DNA of 64,000 bases from Staphylococcus condimenti (lineage in GTDB: Bacteria; Bacillota; Bacilli; Staphylococcales; Staphylococcaceae). Position numbers and translations under genes: made by a program. The notes beneath the pieces were generated by a model. It did not search any database and was not told the origin of the DNA. It saw only the letters and a program-made list of their open reading frames with translations. Location of the stretch: NCBI RefSeq assembly GCF_001618885.1, contig NZ_CP015114.1, positions 1,364,001 to 1,428,000 on the forward strand, read 5' to 3'. Below are positions 49,988 to 59,280 of this stretch, in pieces (the first letter of the stretch is position 1; each line of letters starts with the position of its first letter).

Positions 49988-50153
49988 AATATATCCTCCT
50001 TGATTTTTCTAAGTTTGTTTAGTTTTGAGTTAATGTCTGCTGACATAGTGAATATTGATTATTTCAATAAACGCTTTTCTATAATTAGGTTTACTTACTA
50101 TTATATAGAAGAAACACGTTTCACTTTTCTCTATACCAGTATTGATATAGTGA

Positions 50154-50162
50154 ATTATAACA
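50154..50162 (-). promoter_or_regulatory. Candidate extended -10 promoter for ebfC-recR
   Basis: The minus strand reads TGTTATAAT (extended -10 TGnTATAAT), about 165 bases upstream of ebfC, in an unusually long 200-base gap after dnaX. No good -35 is visible. Confidence 0.45.
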
Positions 50163-50188
50163 TATCCACGTCCCGTCTTTCGACAATA

Positions 50189-51940
50189 TTAATCTTCATC
50201 AGTGATATGAACCGTATCTTCTCCAAACATGTCTTTTGCCTTTTGTACAATATCAACTTCCTGTTGTTCTGGTTCATTCGCACCTTCTTGTGAAGCATTA
50301 TTCACTCCACCCTTTTTTCGGTTCTGAATATACTCAGAACGTACTTGTAGCCATTGATCTGCTGGCACACCGACAACTGATACATCTTTATTAATAATAC
50401 TCCGTACAACTTCTTCTAAATTACCACGCTTTTCATCATCATCATTGACAATTTCACAATGGATTTCCGCTTCAAATTGCACCAATACACTTTTCTCACT
50501 TGCAGCTACAGGTATAGAGTTCTGCAATAAACTTACTAAAGCCTTTTGATTATGATTCTTAGCGTGATCAATAACTTCTTGCCAATAATCTTTCAAAAGT
50601 TTAATATCTTCTTTATTCGCATTATCTAACACCTTAGCAATTTGCGTCATCGAATAGGAATTTTTGCTTCTTCGACGTCCACGCGAATTGCTTTTTTGTT
50701 TAGGCGGTGTATTCGTTGACGTTACACCTTGTTGTTTTAATGCATTTAATTCTTGTTCCAAGTGCTCTAAACGTTGAAGCAATGCACTACTTACATCATT
50801 ATTCTGCTGAGCAGGTTGTGGTGCACTAGGTGCTTGATGTGCATTTGCAGAATGCATATCAGGATTAGCAACGGGTGCATCTCCTTCTTTAATCAACTCA
50901 GCCATTTTGACAAGCAATACTTCAAAATGAACATTTTGATTCACACTGAAACGAACGGACACTAATGTATCATTTATCAAATCAATCATTTTATAAAGAG
51001 TATCTAAATCAAATCCCATCAATGCATCGTATTCTGTTTCTCGTTGCGCTGTTTTATTCATGATTGTATCGCGTACAAAATAGATTAAATCATTAATTAA
51101 ACGATTTACTTCTTTACCTTCAGCGATAAATTGATGATAACGCGCAAATGCATCTTTAACTTGTCCATTTGCTACATCATTTAATAACGCATTTAAGGAA
51201 GCTTCATCTACACTTCCTGTTACATTCAATGCATCCTGCAATGTTAAATGTTCATCCCCGAATGCAATAGCTTGGTCCATAATACTCAGTGCATCACGCA
51301 TGCCGCCTTCAGAAGCTTTCGCTATAAAAGCAATCGCTTCATCATCGTATTCAATATGTTGTGATTCTGCCACATAACGCAGACGTTCAACAATTTGGTC
51401 CAAACCTATTGCTTTAAAATCAAAACGTTGCGCTCTAGAAATAATCGTAGGTGGAATCTTATGCGGTTCTGTAGTTGCCAAAATAAAGATAGCATGTGCT
51501 GGTGGTTCTTCTAATGTTTTCAACAAAGCATTGAAAGCACCTGTTGTGAGCATATGAACCTCATCTATAATATAGACTTTATATTTTGATTGCGATGGTG
51601 CGTATTTTACCTTATCACGTATATTACGAATTTCATCAACACCATTATTACTTGCGGCGTCAATTTCAATTACATCTGAATTAGATCCTTGTGTAATACT
51701 TTTACAAATATCACATTCATTACAGGGTTCTCCGTCTACACTATTTGGACAATTAATGGCTTTCGCAAATACCTTTGCAATACTTGTCTTCCCAGTTCCT
51801 CTTGGACCGCTGAAGATGTATGCATGCGATTGTTTGCCCTTTGCAATAGCATTTCGGAGCGTCTTAGTTACATGCTCTTGACCGACCACGTCATCAAAAC
51901 TCTGTGGTCGATACATTCTATATAAAGCTTGATAGTTCAA
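50189..51940 (-). CDS. dnaX: DNA polymerase III subunit gamma/tau
   Basis: 583 residues with a TTG start at 51940 (NYQALYRMYRPQSFDDVVGQE), supported by GGAGGTG 9 bases upstream. Clamp-loader ATPase: Walker A FSGPRGTGKTS, zinc cysteines CPNSVDGEPCNECDIC, Walker B VYIIDEVHML, SRC motif IISRAQRFDF. A Gln/Ser/Pro-rich linker (about 360-430) separates it from the tau-like C-terminal domain. It forms the clamp loader with HolB. Confidence 0.97.
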   Translation of the reverse strand: MNYQALYRMYRPQSFDDVVGQEHVTKTLRNAIAKGKQSHAYIFSGPRGTGKTSIAKVFAKAINCPNSVDGEPCNECDICKSITQGSNSDVIEIDAASNNGVDEIRNIRDKVKYAPSQSKYKVYIIDEVHMLTTGAFNALLKTLEEPPAHAIFILATTEPHKIPPTIISRAQRFDFKAIGLDQIVERLRYVAESQHIEYDDEAIAFIAKASEGGMRDALSIMDQAIAFGDEHLTLQDALNVTGSVDEASLNALLNDVANGQVKDAFARYHQFIAEGKEVNRLINDLIYFVRDTIMNKTAQRETEYDALMGFDLDTLYKMIDLINDTLVSVRFSVNQNVHFEVLLVKMAELIKEGDAPVANPDMHSANAHQAPSAPQPAQQNNDVSSALLQRLEHLEQELNALKQQGVTSTNTPPKQKSNSRGRRRSKNSYSMTQIAKVLDNANKEDIKLLKDYWQEVIDHAKNHNQKALVSLLQNSIPVAASEKSVLVQFEAEIHCEIVNDDDEKRGNLEEVVRSIINKDVSVVGVPADQWLQVRSEYIQNRKKGGVNNASQEGANEPEQQEVDIVQKAKDMFGEDTVHITDED

Positions 51941-51973
51941 TTACTTTCGCACCTCCGAATACAAATCATCATT

Positions 51974-51982
51974 ATTATAGCA
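51974..51982 (-). promoter_or_regulatory. Extended -10 promoter of dnaX
   Basis: The minus strand reads TGCTATAAT, an extended -10 element, 34 bases upstream of the TTG start. Confidence 0.6.
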
Positions 51983-52020
51983 CGCAGAACCAGCTCAACG
52001 CGATGATACAATTTGCATCA

Positions 52021-52545
52021 TTATATATTTTCTAAGACTAATTTGCCTTGTGGACACGTATCTAAGCTATCCCACAAAAGAATAATACTGAACTGATTGA
52101 TATCTTCATCATCCGGCACCTCTATTGAGTAATTTGAAAGTGGCACAAATCCTAATGAGCGAAAATAATCAGGTTCCCCTTCAACAATAATTTCATTATA
52201 ACCTTCATCTTTAGCTCTGCTTTTGGCAGCTTCAACTAATGCTTTTCCGATACCATATTCTCGATAATCTTCTTTTACTGAAAGTGATTTAATCATTAAT
52301 GGACATTGTAAATCTTCTCCGTTAATAATCATTTCTTCCATTAATAAAATATGACCTACAATCTCATCTTCATCTGTACGCGCGATTATTTCAAAATCAG
52401 GATTATAATTTGGAATACGTCTTAATCTACGGAGGCTATCTTCATAATATTCCCCTTCAAATAAGCCTTCACTATCTTTTTTATTTTTTAAATGCGCAAT
52501 AATTGCATAGTCGTTCTCTGTCACAGTTCCTAGTAAGATTTGCAT
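52021..52545 (-). CDS. GNAT family N-acetyltransferase
   Basis: 174 residues. Acetyl-CoA binding motif in SLSVKEDYREYGIGKALVEAAKSRAKDEGYNEIIVEG (about 89-125) with the R/Q-x-x-G-x-G/A pattern as REYGIGKA; HILLMEEMII precedes it, and YFRSLGFVPLSNYSIE follows. Substrate unknown. It stands alone upstream of dnaX, with GGAGGGG in front of the ATG. Confidence 0.88.
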   Translation of the reverse strand: MQILLGTVTENDYAIIAHLKNKKDSEGLFEGEYYEDSLRRLRRIPNYNPDFEIIARTDEDEIVGHILLMEEMIINGEDLQCPLMIKSLSVKEDYREYGIGKALVEAAKSRAKDEGYNEIIVEGEPDYFRSLGFVPLSNYSIEVPDDEDINQFSIILLWDSLDTCPQGKLVLENI

Positions 52546-52781
52546 AAAATCCCCTCCATTGAATTGGGCAAAGTATTAGATTCATTATAACGTAAAATCC
52601 ATAGTTCTCTTATCAATTAGGGTAACGCCTTGAAAATAATCAGAAAAAATATTAAGCTAGGGCAGTTACTAAATGTAAATTTTGTAAATATATTGTTAAA
52701 AATGTGGTAAGATATTGAGTAATCAATATTATGAACTTGTACTTATATTAGATGTCAAATCAGCTAAGGGAGGCGATGTGA

Positions 52782-52988
52782 TTGGTTATCAAAAACAAAG
52801 CATATACTATTTTGGGGATAGTATTTATGATACTGTGTTTAGCTAGTTTCGCCACGATGCATAATATCTGGATGATTATTCCAGGATTTATATGCGGTGT
52901 ATTTTTCTTAGCATTCGGTATACATTTCAAAGATAGAACAGAATTACAAAAAGATAGATTACACAAAAAAGAATTACAGAGTGAATAA
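52782..52988 (+). CDS. Small two-helix membrane protein, unassigned
   Basis: 68 residues from a TTG at 52782, chosen because AAGGGAGG lies 8 bases upstream. Two hydrophobic helices (about 7-25 and 29-47) and a charged C-terminal tail DRTELQKDRLHKKELQSE. One of few plus-strand genes here. A terminator follows directly. No family recognised. Confidence 0.7.
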   Translation: MVIKNKAYTILGIVFMILCLASFATMHNIWMIIPGFICGVFFLAFGIHFKDRTELQKDRLHKKELQSE

Positions 52989-52991
52989 GGA

Positions 52992-53029
52992 AATGCGGTA
53001 TGTCTAATAGAGGCACACCGCATTTTTTG
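52992..53029 (+). terminator. Intrinsic terminator of the small membrane protein gene
   Basis: AATGCGGT / ACCGCATT (52992-52999 with 53017-53024), followed by TTTTTG on the plus strand. It also lies just past the stop of the convergent MFS gene. Confidence 0.88.
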
Positions 53030-53030
53030 T

Positions 53031-54221
53031 TTAATATTCCATTGTCTTATGTTTACGTCCATGCAACAGATAGTATAAACCAATGACAAGTACTAATAAC
53101 ACAGCCATTGCAAAATAAAGATTACGATAACCGAAACTGCCGATTACAATTCCAAGCAAGGTCGGTCCTGCGCCAGCGCCTAAATCTGCAAAAATATAGA
53201 AAGTTGAAGTTGCAAGGCCAATTTTTTCTGGTGGTGAAGCTTGAATAGCAATTGTTTGGAATGATGGAATCAATGTTCCATAACCGATACCGATAAAGAT
53301 AGCTGAAATAAGCAATACCCAACTGCTATGTGCTACAGCAAGTAATACTAATCCAAGTATAAAAGCGATTAAAACTGGATAAACTACTTTATTGGCACCA
53401 TAATTATCAAACACTTTTCCTGTGATTGGACGCACTACAAAAGTGCTGACCGCATAAACAACAAAGAAGAAACTTGCTGCACTTGCAAGACCGATGTTCG
53501 CCGCATAAGAATCCAAGAATGCAAGCACACTAGAATATGCAATACCTACAAAAACAATAACTATAGAAATAGGTACTGCTTGTTTTTGGAAAAATTGCGC
53601 CAATCCTTTAGGTTTTGTTGCTTCTACTTTTTCTTCTCTTTCTTTGTTCAATGAAGGTTGCTTAATATTAGAAATGAACAGCGCAAGAACAGCTGAAAGT
53701 AAGATACAAATCAAACAAACTACAAAGTTGCTTTGGAAGTTCAATTTCTGATTTATTAAAATGCCCAAGAACGGACCGATTGCTGAAGCAACTGTAGTAC
53801 TAAGCGCGTAATATCCTATACCTTCACCTTTACGATCCTCAGGAACAATGGTAGAAGAATACGTGCCTGTAGTCGTTGATGACATACCGAATGCCAAGCC
53901 GTGAATTAATCGCACTATCATGAGTACTAATAGGCTATGGATTAAGAAATAGAGACCGATTGCTATAAATGAAAAGACCAGACCGAAAAATAGTGTTTTC
54001 TTCAGATTGAGTTGATCAATATATTTCCCAGTAAATAAACGGCCGAACAACATACCAATGATGAAAATCCCTGCTGCAAGACCACCCATTGCTTCATTCG
54101 CATGAAAAGTATCTATTGTAAAAGTCGTTACTGTTACAATCAATGCGTAATGAATGATATACATAAGGAAGTTGATTACTGTGATGAAAATAAAATCTTT
54201 CGTCCATAAATTGCGATACAT
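53031..54221 (-). CDS. Major facilitator superfamily transporter
   Basis: 396 residues with 12 hydrophobic segments and a charged central loop (about 190-205, NIKQPSLNKEREEKVEATKPKG). The motif A region is GRLFTGKYIDQLNLKK (about 60-75) and the motif C-like GIGYYALSTTVASAIGPFLG (about 137-156) suggests a drug/H+ antiporter-type exporter. Substrate unknown. It is divergent from the LysR gene, which probably controls it. Confidence 0.9.
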   Translation of the reverse strand: MYRNLWTKDFIFITVINFLMYIIHYALIVTVTTFTIDTFHANEAMGGLAAGIFIIGMLFGRLFTGKYIDQLNLKKTLFFGLVFSFIAIGLYFLIHSLLVLMIVRLIHGLAFGMSSTTTGTYSSTIVPEDRKGEGIGYYALSTTVASAIGPFLGILINQKLNFQSNFVVCLICILLSAVLALFISNIKQPSLNKEREEKVEATKPKGLAQFFQKQAVPISIVIVFVGIAYSSVLAFLDSYAANIGLASAASFFFVVYAVSTFVVRPITGKVFDNYGANKVVYPVLIAFILGLVLLAVAHSSWVLLISAIFIGIGYGTLIPSFQTIAIQASPPEKIGLATSTFYIFADLGAGAGPTLLGIVIGSFGYRNLYFAMAVLLVLVIGLYYLLHGRKHKTMEY

Positions 54222-54291
54222 AAATTTCGCACTCCCCTTAATAATTTCTATAATTTCAATATATCTAGTATATTGATAAATAATACTAATG

Positions 54292-54334
54292 TATAATGGA
54301 TATTATTAATGAATACATAAGTTATACTTATGTA
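54292..54334 (+). promoter_or_regulatory. LysR promoter -10 and palindromic operator
   Basis: TATAAT at 54292-54297 is followed by the palindrome TACATAAG-TTATA-CTTATGTA (54314-54334), 17 bases upstream of the LysR start. LysR-type regulators usually bind such interrupted dyads and autoregulate; here it would lie just downstream of the start point. Confidence 0.55.
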
Positions 54335-54351
54335 ACGAAAGGATAAATCTA

Positions 54352-55260
54352 TTGAACTTTATTCAACTTCACCATATGAAAACCATCCATGAAACTGGAT
54401 CTATTACTAAAGCAGCTCAAATATTGCATATTACACAATCTGCACTCAGCCAATCGATTTCAAACTTAGAAGCAGAGTTAAACATCCAATTGTTCAAACG
54501 CCAAAAAAGCGGAACAACTTTAACAGACCAAGGACATCAAATTTTTCCGATAATCATGGATTTAATTGATCAAGAAGCCTTACTATATGACAAAATCCAA
54601 TCATTAAATGCTGAAATGGAAGGTTCTCTTTCCATTGCAACCATCCCTACTTTGTTTATGACGATTGTTCCAGGGGTGTTATCAACTTTTAAAAAAGATA
54701 ACCCGAATATTGATGTTCAAATTATAGAAGCAGAAAATAATGAAATTAAACAGTTGGTTTCAAGAGGCGAAGTAGATATTGGATTATATACTATCTTAAA
54801 TGAAGACGATTTAGATGTAACAGATGCACAGTATACACCATTATTTTCTAGTGCATTTACAGCGATTGTACCTAAAGATTCTAAACTCGCTTATTTGAAG
54901 AACTTATCTTTAGAAGATATAAAGGCTTTTCCCTTCATATTATATGATCGTAATTTTTACAAAAAGAATATTCAGAAGTTCGAAGCTGCCAATGGCCCTA
55001 TTAATCTATTATTTTCTACAGATAATGTAGGCGTATTATTTAATTCTGTTGCTGAAGGGCTTGGAATCAGTATTCTATCTGATTTAATGGTACAAAATAC
55101 TCCTTTTTATCAACGTAATATGATAAAAACTGTGCCGATTGGGGCACCTTTCAATCAAATGATTGAGTTTGGCGTGCTTCACATGAAACACTCTGATAAA
55201 GAAAAATTGATTGGAGAATTTAAGAACTATTTAGCAGAAGCTGCAGAAAAAATATCATAA
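54352..55260 (+). CDS. LysR family transcriptional regulator
   Basis: 302 residues from TTG at 54352 behind GAAAGGA. N-terminal winged helix (about 1-60; SITKAAQILHITQSALSQSISNLEAEL), then a periplasmic-binding-like effector domain (about 88-295; LSIATIPTLFMTIVPGVLSTF). Divergent to the MFS transporter at 131 bases, so it is likely its regulator. Effector unknown. Confidence 0.95.
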   Translation: MNFIQLHHMKTIHETGSITKAAQILHITQSALSQSISNLEAELNIQLFKRQKSGTTLTDQGHQIFPIIMDLIDQEALLYDKIQSLNAEMEGSLSIATIPTLFMTIVPGVLSTFKKDNPNIDVQIIEAENNEIKQLVSRGEVDIGLYTILNEDDLDVTDAQYTPLFSSAFTAIVPKDSKLAYLKNLSLEDIKAFPFILYDRNFYKKNIQKFEAANGPINLLFSTDNVGVLFNSVAEGLGISILSDLMVQNTPFYQRNMIKTVPIGAPFNQMIEFGVLHMKHSDKEKLIGEFKNYLAEAAEKIS

Positions 55261-55320
55261 GCAATATGATGTTCCATTTGTTTCTTAAAACATTTATTAT
55301 TTTTATTAAGACTATATAGA

Positions 55321-55363
55321 AAAAACAGGAAATTGAAGGTTGCGCTCCTTCAATTTCCTGTTA
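55321..55363. terminator. Bidirectional terminator between lysR and the SRP RNA
   Basis: A perfect 16-bp stem AACAGGAAATTGAAGG / CCTTCAATTTCCTGTT (55325-55340 with 55348-55363) with a T-run on the minus strand and AACTTTT on the plus strand. Confidence 0.92.
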
Positions 55364-55390
55364 ACTTTTATGTATTAAAATGAATATAAA

Positions 55391-55666
55391 AATACCGCAC
55401 AACTTTGCTTCGAATGTGTATCATGAACGTTACCAAAGTCGACAGCTAAATCTCGGCTACCCTACGGCACATATGAGAATCCACTTAATGCTGCTTCCGT
55501 CAGGACCTGACATGATTCATGGGTTCATATTGCATAGGACCGAAATCTTCAAACACCTCGTGCTTTGGGCAGACTTCACAAGTACACACCCTAGGCAAAG
55601 TATTCAGTCTCGCATAAGCGGATTTCGAGAATAGGGAACCGCTACCTCCCCACCTAGCACGGCAAG
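55391..55666 (-). ncRNA. ffs: Signal recognition particle RNA, large (scRNA) type
   Basis: The minus strand starts CTTGCCGTGCTAGGTGGGGA and carries the Alu-domain sequence GGTAGCGGTTCCCT. The universally conserved helix 8 follows (CATGTCAGGTCCTGACGGAA then GCAGCA), and the molecule ends in GTTGTGCGGTATTTTT, which pairs with the 5' end. About 276 bases, the Bacillus/Staphylococcus form with an Alu domain. With Ffh it targets nascent membrane proteins. Ends approximate. Confidence 0.96.
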
Positions 55667-55670
55667 ATAT

Positions 55671-55700
55671 ATCATACTATATTTAAAGGTCGTAATGCAA
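55671..55700 (-). promoter_or_regulatory. Promoter of the SRP RNA
   Basis: On the minus strand TTGCAT, an 18-base spacer and TATGAT (plus-strand ATCATA 55671-55676, ATGCAA 55695-55700), ending about 5 bases before the RNA 5' end. Confidence 0.7.
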
Positions 55701-55775
55701 GCTTTAACAATTTGTAAATTTCTTGAAGTTTAAGTTCTTTCAATTAAAAAGAAAATTTGAAGATTCAACCGACAT

Positions 55776-56447
55776 TTAAGATTTTCCATGGACAATTTTT
55801 TGGTAAGCATATTTAGAATAAATAAACGGAGCTGCCCCACCCACTAACGCAAATACAAGTAATGCTGTTACACTATTAATTACTTGCAACAACGCCAAAA
55901 CAAGTAAGACAAAGCCTGTCGCAATAAATAACCGTGAAACAAACCGGTGTGTTCTTTTCCACACCGCTTCATTTGCGCTTGTCCACTGATTACGAATACC
56001 AATATTCTTAGAATTTACCGGAATAATTTGCAAGTAATTCCCCCACAAAATTAATAAAAAACTAAGAATTAATATCCCAATAAAATTATTTATAATATTA
56101 TATCCAAGCGCATGAAAGATCATTAATAAACTTATAAGGTATATAAAGCTTTGTACCATAGGATTCCAAAAAGCCGTATTGAAACTGACATTTCCTAGCT
56201 TTTTATGTTGCTTATCACGTTGGGCTTTTCTTTTGATTACACTATAACTTACTATCATAACCAACATTATTACAATAGGTGCAGTAACCTTATTCAGATA
56301 TAAATCCAATTGATTCTGATTATCGTAATGCAACGGTAGTGTCCAAGGTAGAAATGGAATAAAAACTACCCAAGTAATCGCTGTTAACACTATGGCAACT
56401 ATACTAAAACGGTCAAACTTTTTTGTTCCAACTTCAACTTTTGACAT
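55776..56447 (-). CDS. SdpI family membrane protein
   Basis: 223 residues from ATG at 56447 (MSKVEVGTKKFDRFSIV), behind AAGGGG. Six or so hydrophobic segments; DUF1648-like start (TWVVFIPFLPWTLPLHYDNQN) and the SdpI C-terminal domain GNYLQIIPVNSKNIGIRNQWTSANEAVWKRTHRFVSRLF. In B. subtilis SdpI gives immunity to the SdpC toxin and sequesters SdpR. No sdpABC genes are near, so a role in protection from foreign toxins is only inferred. Confidence 0.9.
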   Translation of the reverse strand: MSKVEVGTKKFDRFSIVAIVLTAITWVVFIPFLPWTLPLHYDNQNQLDLYLNKVTAPIVIMLVMIVSYSVIKRKAQRDKQHKKLGNVSFNTAFWNPMVQSFIYLISLLMIFHALGYNIINNFIGILILSFLLILWGNYLQIIPVNSKNIGIRNQWTSANEAVWKRTHRFVSRLFIATGFVLLVLALLQVINSVTALLVFALVGGAAPFIYSKYAYQKIVHGKS

Positions 56448-56460
56448 TTCAAACCCCTTC

Positions 56461-56718
56461 CTAATCTTGTTTAAACTGAACAACCCATTTAATCACTTCT
56501 TCAAAAACAGATAAATTCAAGTGATAATACAAATATTTTCCTTTTCGCTCCGAGTAAATTAAATCATTCAATCTAAGTATTTTAAGATGCTGAGAAACAC
56601 TCGCTTGACTCATATCGAAATGTTCAGCAATTTCGCTAGCTGTTAATTTCTGTTCCTTCAACATCTCTAAAATAGATCTCCTAGTCGAATCTGACAGTGC
56701 TTTGAAGATATCTTTCAT
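56461..56718 (-). CDS. ArsR family repressor, SdpR-like
   Basis: 85 residues from ATG at 56718 (MKDIFKALSDSTRRSILEML), behind AGGAAA; the ATG at 56736 has no such site. Winged helix-turn-helix with LTASEIAEHFDMSQASVSQHLKIL. No metal-binding Cys motif is seen, as in SdpR rather than the metal sensors. It is followed by the SdpI-like gene after 13 bases, the autoregulated sdpRI arrangement. Confidence 0.9.
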   Translation of the reverse strand: MKDIFKALSDSTRRSILEMLKEQKLTASEIAEHFDMSQASVSQHLKILRLNDLIYSERKGKYLYYHLNLSVFEEVIKWVVQFKQD

Positions 56719-56816
56719 TAAATTTCCTGCCTTCATTTAATCATTTAAGAATATACTTAAATGTTAGCAGTAAAAAATTCTGATGTCAAAGTTGATAAGC
56801 AATCACATTTCCAAAA

Positions 56817-56861
56817 GAAAAAAAGACCAACTCATGAATCTTTCCACACGAGTTGGTCTTT
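56817..56861 (-). terminator. Intrinsic terminator of the tre operon
   Basis: AAAGACCAACTC / GAGTTGGTCTTT (56822-56833 with 56850-56861), with a T-rich tail on the minus strand, directly after treR. Confidence 0.9.
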
Positions 56862-56865
56862 CACC

Positions 56866-57588
56866 TTATCTTCTTGAAAAATCTATAAACCTGAAATCTG
56901 TCGCAATATGCTTTGCGACATTATATTGAAACTTTGTCATATCTCTTAAATGTACAACACCTCGAACAGTAGCGGTATAAGGTGGGTTAATAGTCCCGAA
57001 AGCTGCATACTCTTGATCCGTAAATGGTTCAAAAGTGATGGCTTTACGCGAGTAACTGATATCTAAACCTAATTCTTGTTCAATATAATCATATAAAGAA
57101 TCAGACACGATATCCTCGGTTAAATTCGGAACAACGGCTTCTACCAAATAATCTTCATCAATGATTTTTACGCGTCCATCCGCTTTACGATAACGTATTA
57201 AATGCCATAACTTATCTTCTTTCTTCAGATTTAATGCTTCTTTTACTTTAGGAACTGATCCAGCATTTTCTTTTTCTAAAAGTTTCACTTCTGTTTCCAG
57301 TTTAACTCCTAATCTTTCTTGCACTTCTTTAAAACTTGTCAATCTTGAAAATGGAAATTCTGTTACACCTTGATAAATCACAATAGAGCCTTTTCCTCTT
57401 ATTTTCTGTATCATACCTTCGCTGACAAGCAGATTGAGCGCACGGCGTACTGTTTCACGTGAAGCTTCATAAGTCGCTACCAGATCATTTTCAGACGGCA
57501 GCTGCTCCCCATATACAATTTCTTCATTTAAAATACTCGCTTTTAAATCATCATATATTTTAGTGAACTTTTTAGGTTTTACTATCAT
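56866..57588 (-). CDS. treR: Trehalose operon repressor (GntR family)
   Basis: 240 residues from ATG at 57588 (MIVKPKKFTKIYDDLKASIL), behind GAGTGA; an in-frame GTG three codons earlier lies before that. GntR winged helix (about 1-70: LPSENDLVATYEASRETVRRALNLL) and a UTRA ligand domain (about 90-235). It represses treP and senses trehalose-6-phosphate. It is the last gene of treP-treC-treR. Confidence 0.95.
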   Translation of the reverse strand: MIVKPKKFTKIYDDLKASILNEEIVYGEQLPSENDLVATYEASRETVRRALNLLVSEGMIQKIRGKGSIVIYQGVTEFPFSRLTSFKEVQERLGVKLETEVKLLEKENAGSVPKVKEALNLKKEDKLWHLIRYRKADGRVKIIDEDYLVEAVVPNLTEDIVSDSLYDYIEQELGLDISYSRKAITFEPFTDQEYAAFGTINPPYTATVRGVVHLRDMTKFQYNVAKHIATDFRFIDFSRR

Positions 57589-57614
57589 GTTATTCACTCG
57601 ATTCTTTACTTAAA

Positions 57615-59252
57615 TTACTGTTCGATGACGATGGCACCATAGCCCTCGATTTCTCCATTATTGATAGTACCACGTTCTAGAATGACTTCGCCATCTGTAT
57701 CTAAATCCTCTGGTAGCATTACCGCTTCTTTACTGAAGTTAGCAATGATTAGCCATTTTTTATCTTCATAACTGCGTTGGTAAATCATTAAATTAGGATT
57801 ATCCATATATAGCGGCAAAATATCTCCGTACGTAACAATGTCATGTTCATGACGCAATCGAATTAGTTCACGATAAGTTTGTAAAATTGAATGTTCATTC
57901 TCAACTTCATCTTCTACATTGATATGTTGATAATTACTCGGGATATCAATCCAAGGTGTGCCGCTTGTAAATCCAGCATTCTCACCTGATGTCCACTGCA
58001 TAGGTGTACGTGAGTTATCACGAGATTTCTGGTCTAAAATCTGCATAATTTCTTTATCCGCATAACCTTGTGCTTTCAAATTATCATAAGCATTCAATGA
58101 TTCTACATCTCGATATTGATTGATGCTTGTAAAATGCGGATTAGTCATACCGATTTCTTCACCTTGATAAATATAAGGAGTGCCTTGCAGTAAGTGTAAA
58201 GCGACTGCTAACATTTTTGCACTCTTTTGACGTAGTTCTTCTGTTGAATCATCTCCAAAACGAGAAACAACGCGAGGTTGATCATGATTACACCAGAAAA
58301 TTGCATTCCAACCATTACCATCATGAATACCAATCTGCCATTCCATCAATATACGTTTTAATTCAATAAAATCAAAATCTGCATATGTCCATTTTTCACC
58401 ATCTGCATAATCAACTTTTAAATGATGGAAATTGAAAACACTGCTCAATTCTTCACGTTCTGGATTTGTATATTTGATACAATTATCAATCGTTGTAGAA
58501 GACATTTCACCGACAGTCATTAAATTTTTATTGCCGAAAGTATTGCGGTTCATTTCATGAATAAACTCATGGACACGTGGTCCGTCTGTGTAAAATTCTT
58601 TGCCGATTTTATCAGAATCACGGAATTCTCCTTTTGAAATAAGATTAATCACATCAAAACGAAAGCCATCAATACCAAAATCAATCCAGTAATTAATCAT
58701 GTCATAGAGCGCTTCTCTGACTTTAGGGTTTTCCCAATTTAAATCTGCTTGCGTTACATCAAAAAGATGTAAATAGTATTCATCGCTTTCTTCATCATAC
58801 TTCCAAGCATTACCTCCGAATTTTGATTCCCAATTTGTTGGTGGTGCACCTTCTTTTGCAGATTTACGGAAAAAGTAATAATCACGATAAGGGTTATCTT
58901 TTGAAGAAATAGCTGCTCTAAACCACTCATGTTCTGTTGATGTATGATTGATAACAATATCCATCATTACTTTCAAATTATGCTTGTGTGCTTCATCTAA
59001 AAGTTGCTTCAATTCTTCTTTCGTACCGAAATCTTCATTAATACTCAAATAATCACTGATATCATATCCATTATCATTCATCGGAGATTGATATACAGGT
59101 GTTAACCAAAGATAGTCTACACCTAAGTATTCAAGGTAATCCATTTTTTCAATAATTCCATTTAAATCCCCTGTTCCGTTACCTGTTGTATCGTTAAATG
59201 ATTTCGGATAGATTTGATAAACTACTGATTTTCTCCAATCATTTTGTTGCAT
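57615..59252 (-). CDS. treC: Trehalose-6-phosphate hydrolase (alpha,alpha-phosphotrehalase)
   Basis: 545 residues from ATG at 59252 (MQQNDWRKSVVYQIYPKSF), behind AGGTGGG. GH13 family: VMDIVINHTSTEHEWF, GFRFDVINLISK (catalytic Asp), VGEMSS (catalytic Glu), FWCNHDQPRVVSRFGD. It splits trehalose-6-phosphate to glucose and glucose-6-phosphate in the cytoplasm. It is separated from treP by a hairpin with T-run (59281-59319). Confidence 0.96.
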   Translation of the reverse strand: MQQNDWRKSVVYQIYPKSFNDTTGNGTGDLNGIIEKMDYLEYLGVDYLWLTPVYQSPMNDNGYDISDYLSINEDFGTKEELKQLLDEAHKHNLKVMMDIVINHTSTEHEWFRAAISSKDNPYRDYYFFRKSAKEGAPPTNWESKFGGNAWKYDEESDEYYLHLFDVTQADLNWENPKVREALYDMINYWIDFGIDGFRFDVINLISKGEFRDSDKIGKEFYTDGPRVHEFIHEMNRNTFGNKNLMTVGEMSSTTIDNCIKYTNPEREELSSVFNFHHLKVDYADGEKWTYADFDFIELKRILMEWQIGIHDGNGWNAIFWCNHDQPRVVSRFGDDSTEELRQKSAKMLAVALHLLQGTPYIYQGEEIGMTNPHFTSINQYRDVESLNAYDNLKAQGYADKEIMQILDQKSRDNSRTPMQWTSGENAGFTSGTPWIDIPSNYQHINVEDEVENEHSILQTYRELIRLRHEHDIVTYGDILPLYMDNPNLMIYQRSYEDKKWLIIANFSKEAVMLPEDLDTDGEVILERGTINNGEIEGYGAIVIEQ

Positions 59253-59280
59253 AGTATGACCCACCTTTTCCTCTCTCTTT

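Noticed and set aside
51941-52020. SRP RNA directly upstream of dnaX as in Bacillus
   Set aside because: The gap is only 80 bases; the SRP RNA is instead at 55391-55666.
55380-55634. Plus-strand frame of 84 codons
   Set aside because: It is antisense to the SRP RNA, whose conserved sequence explains the region.
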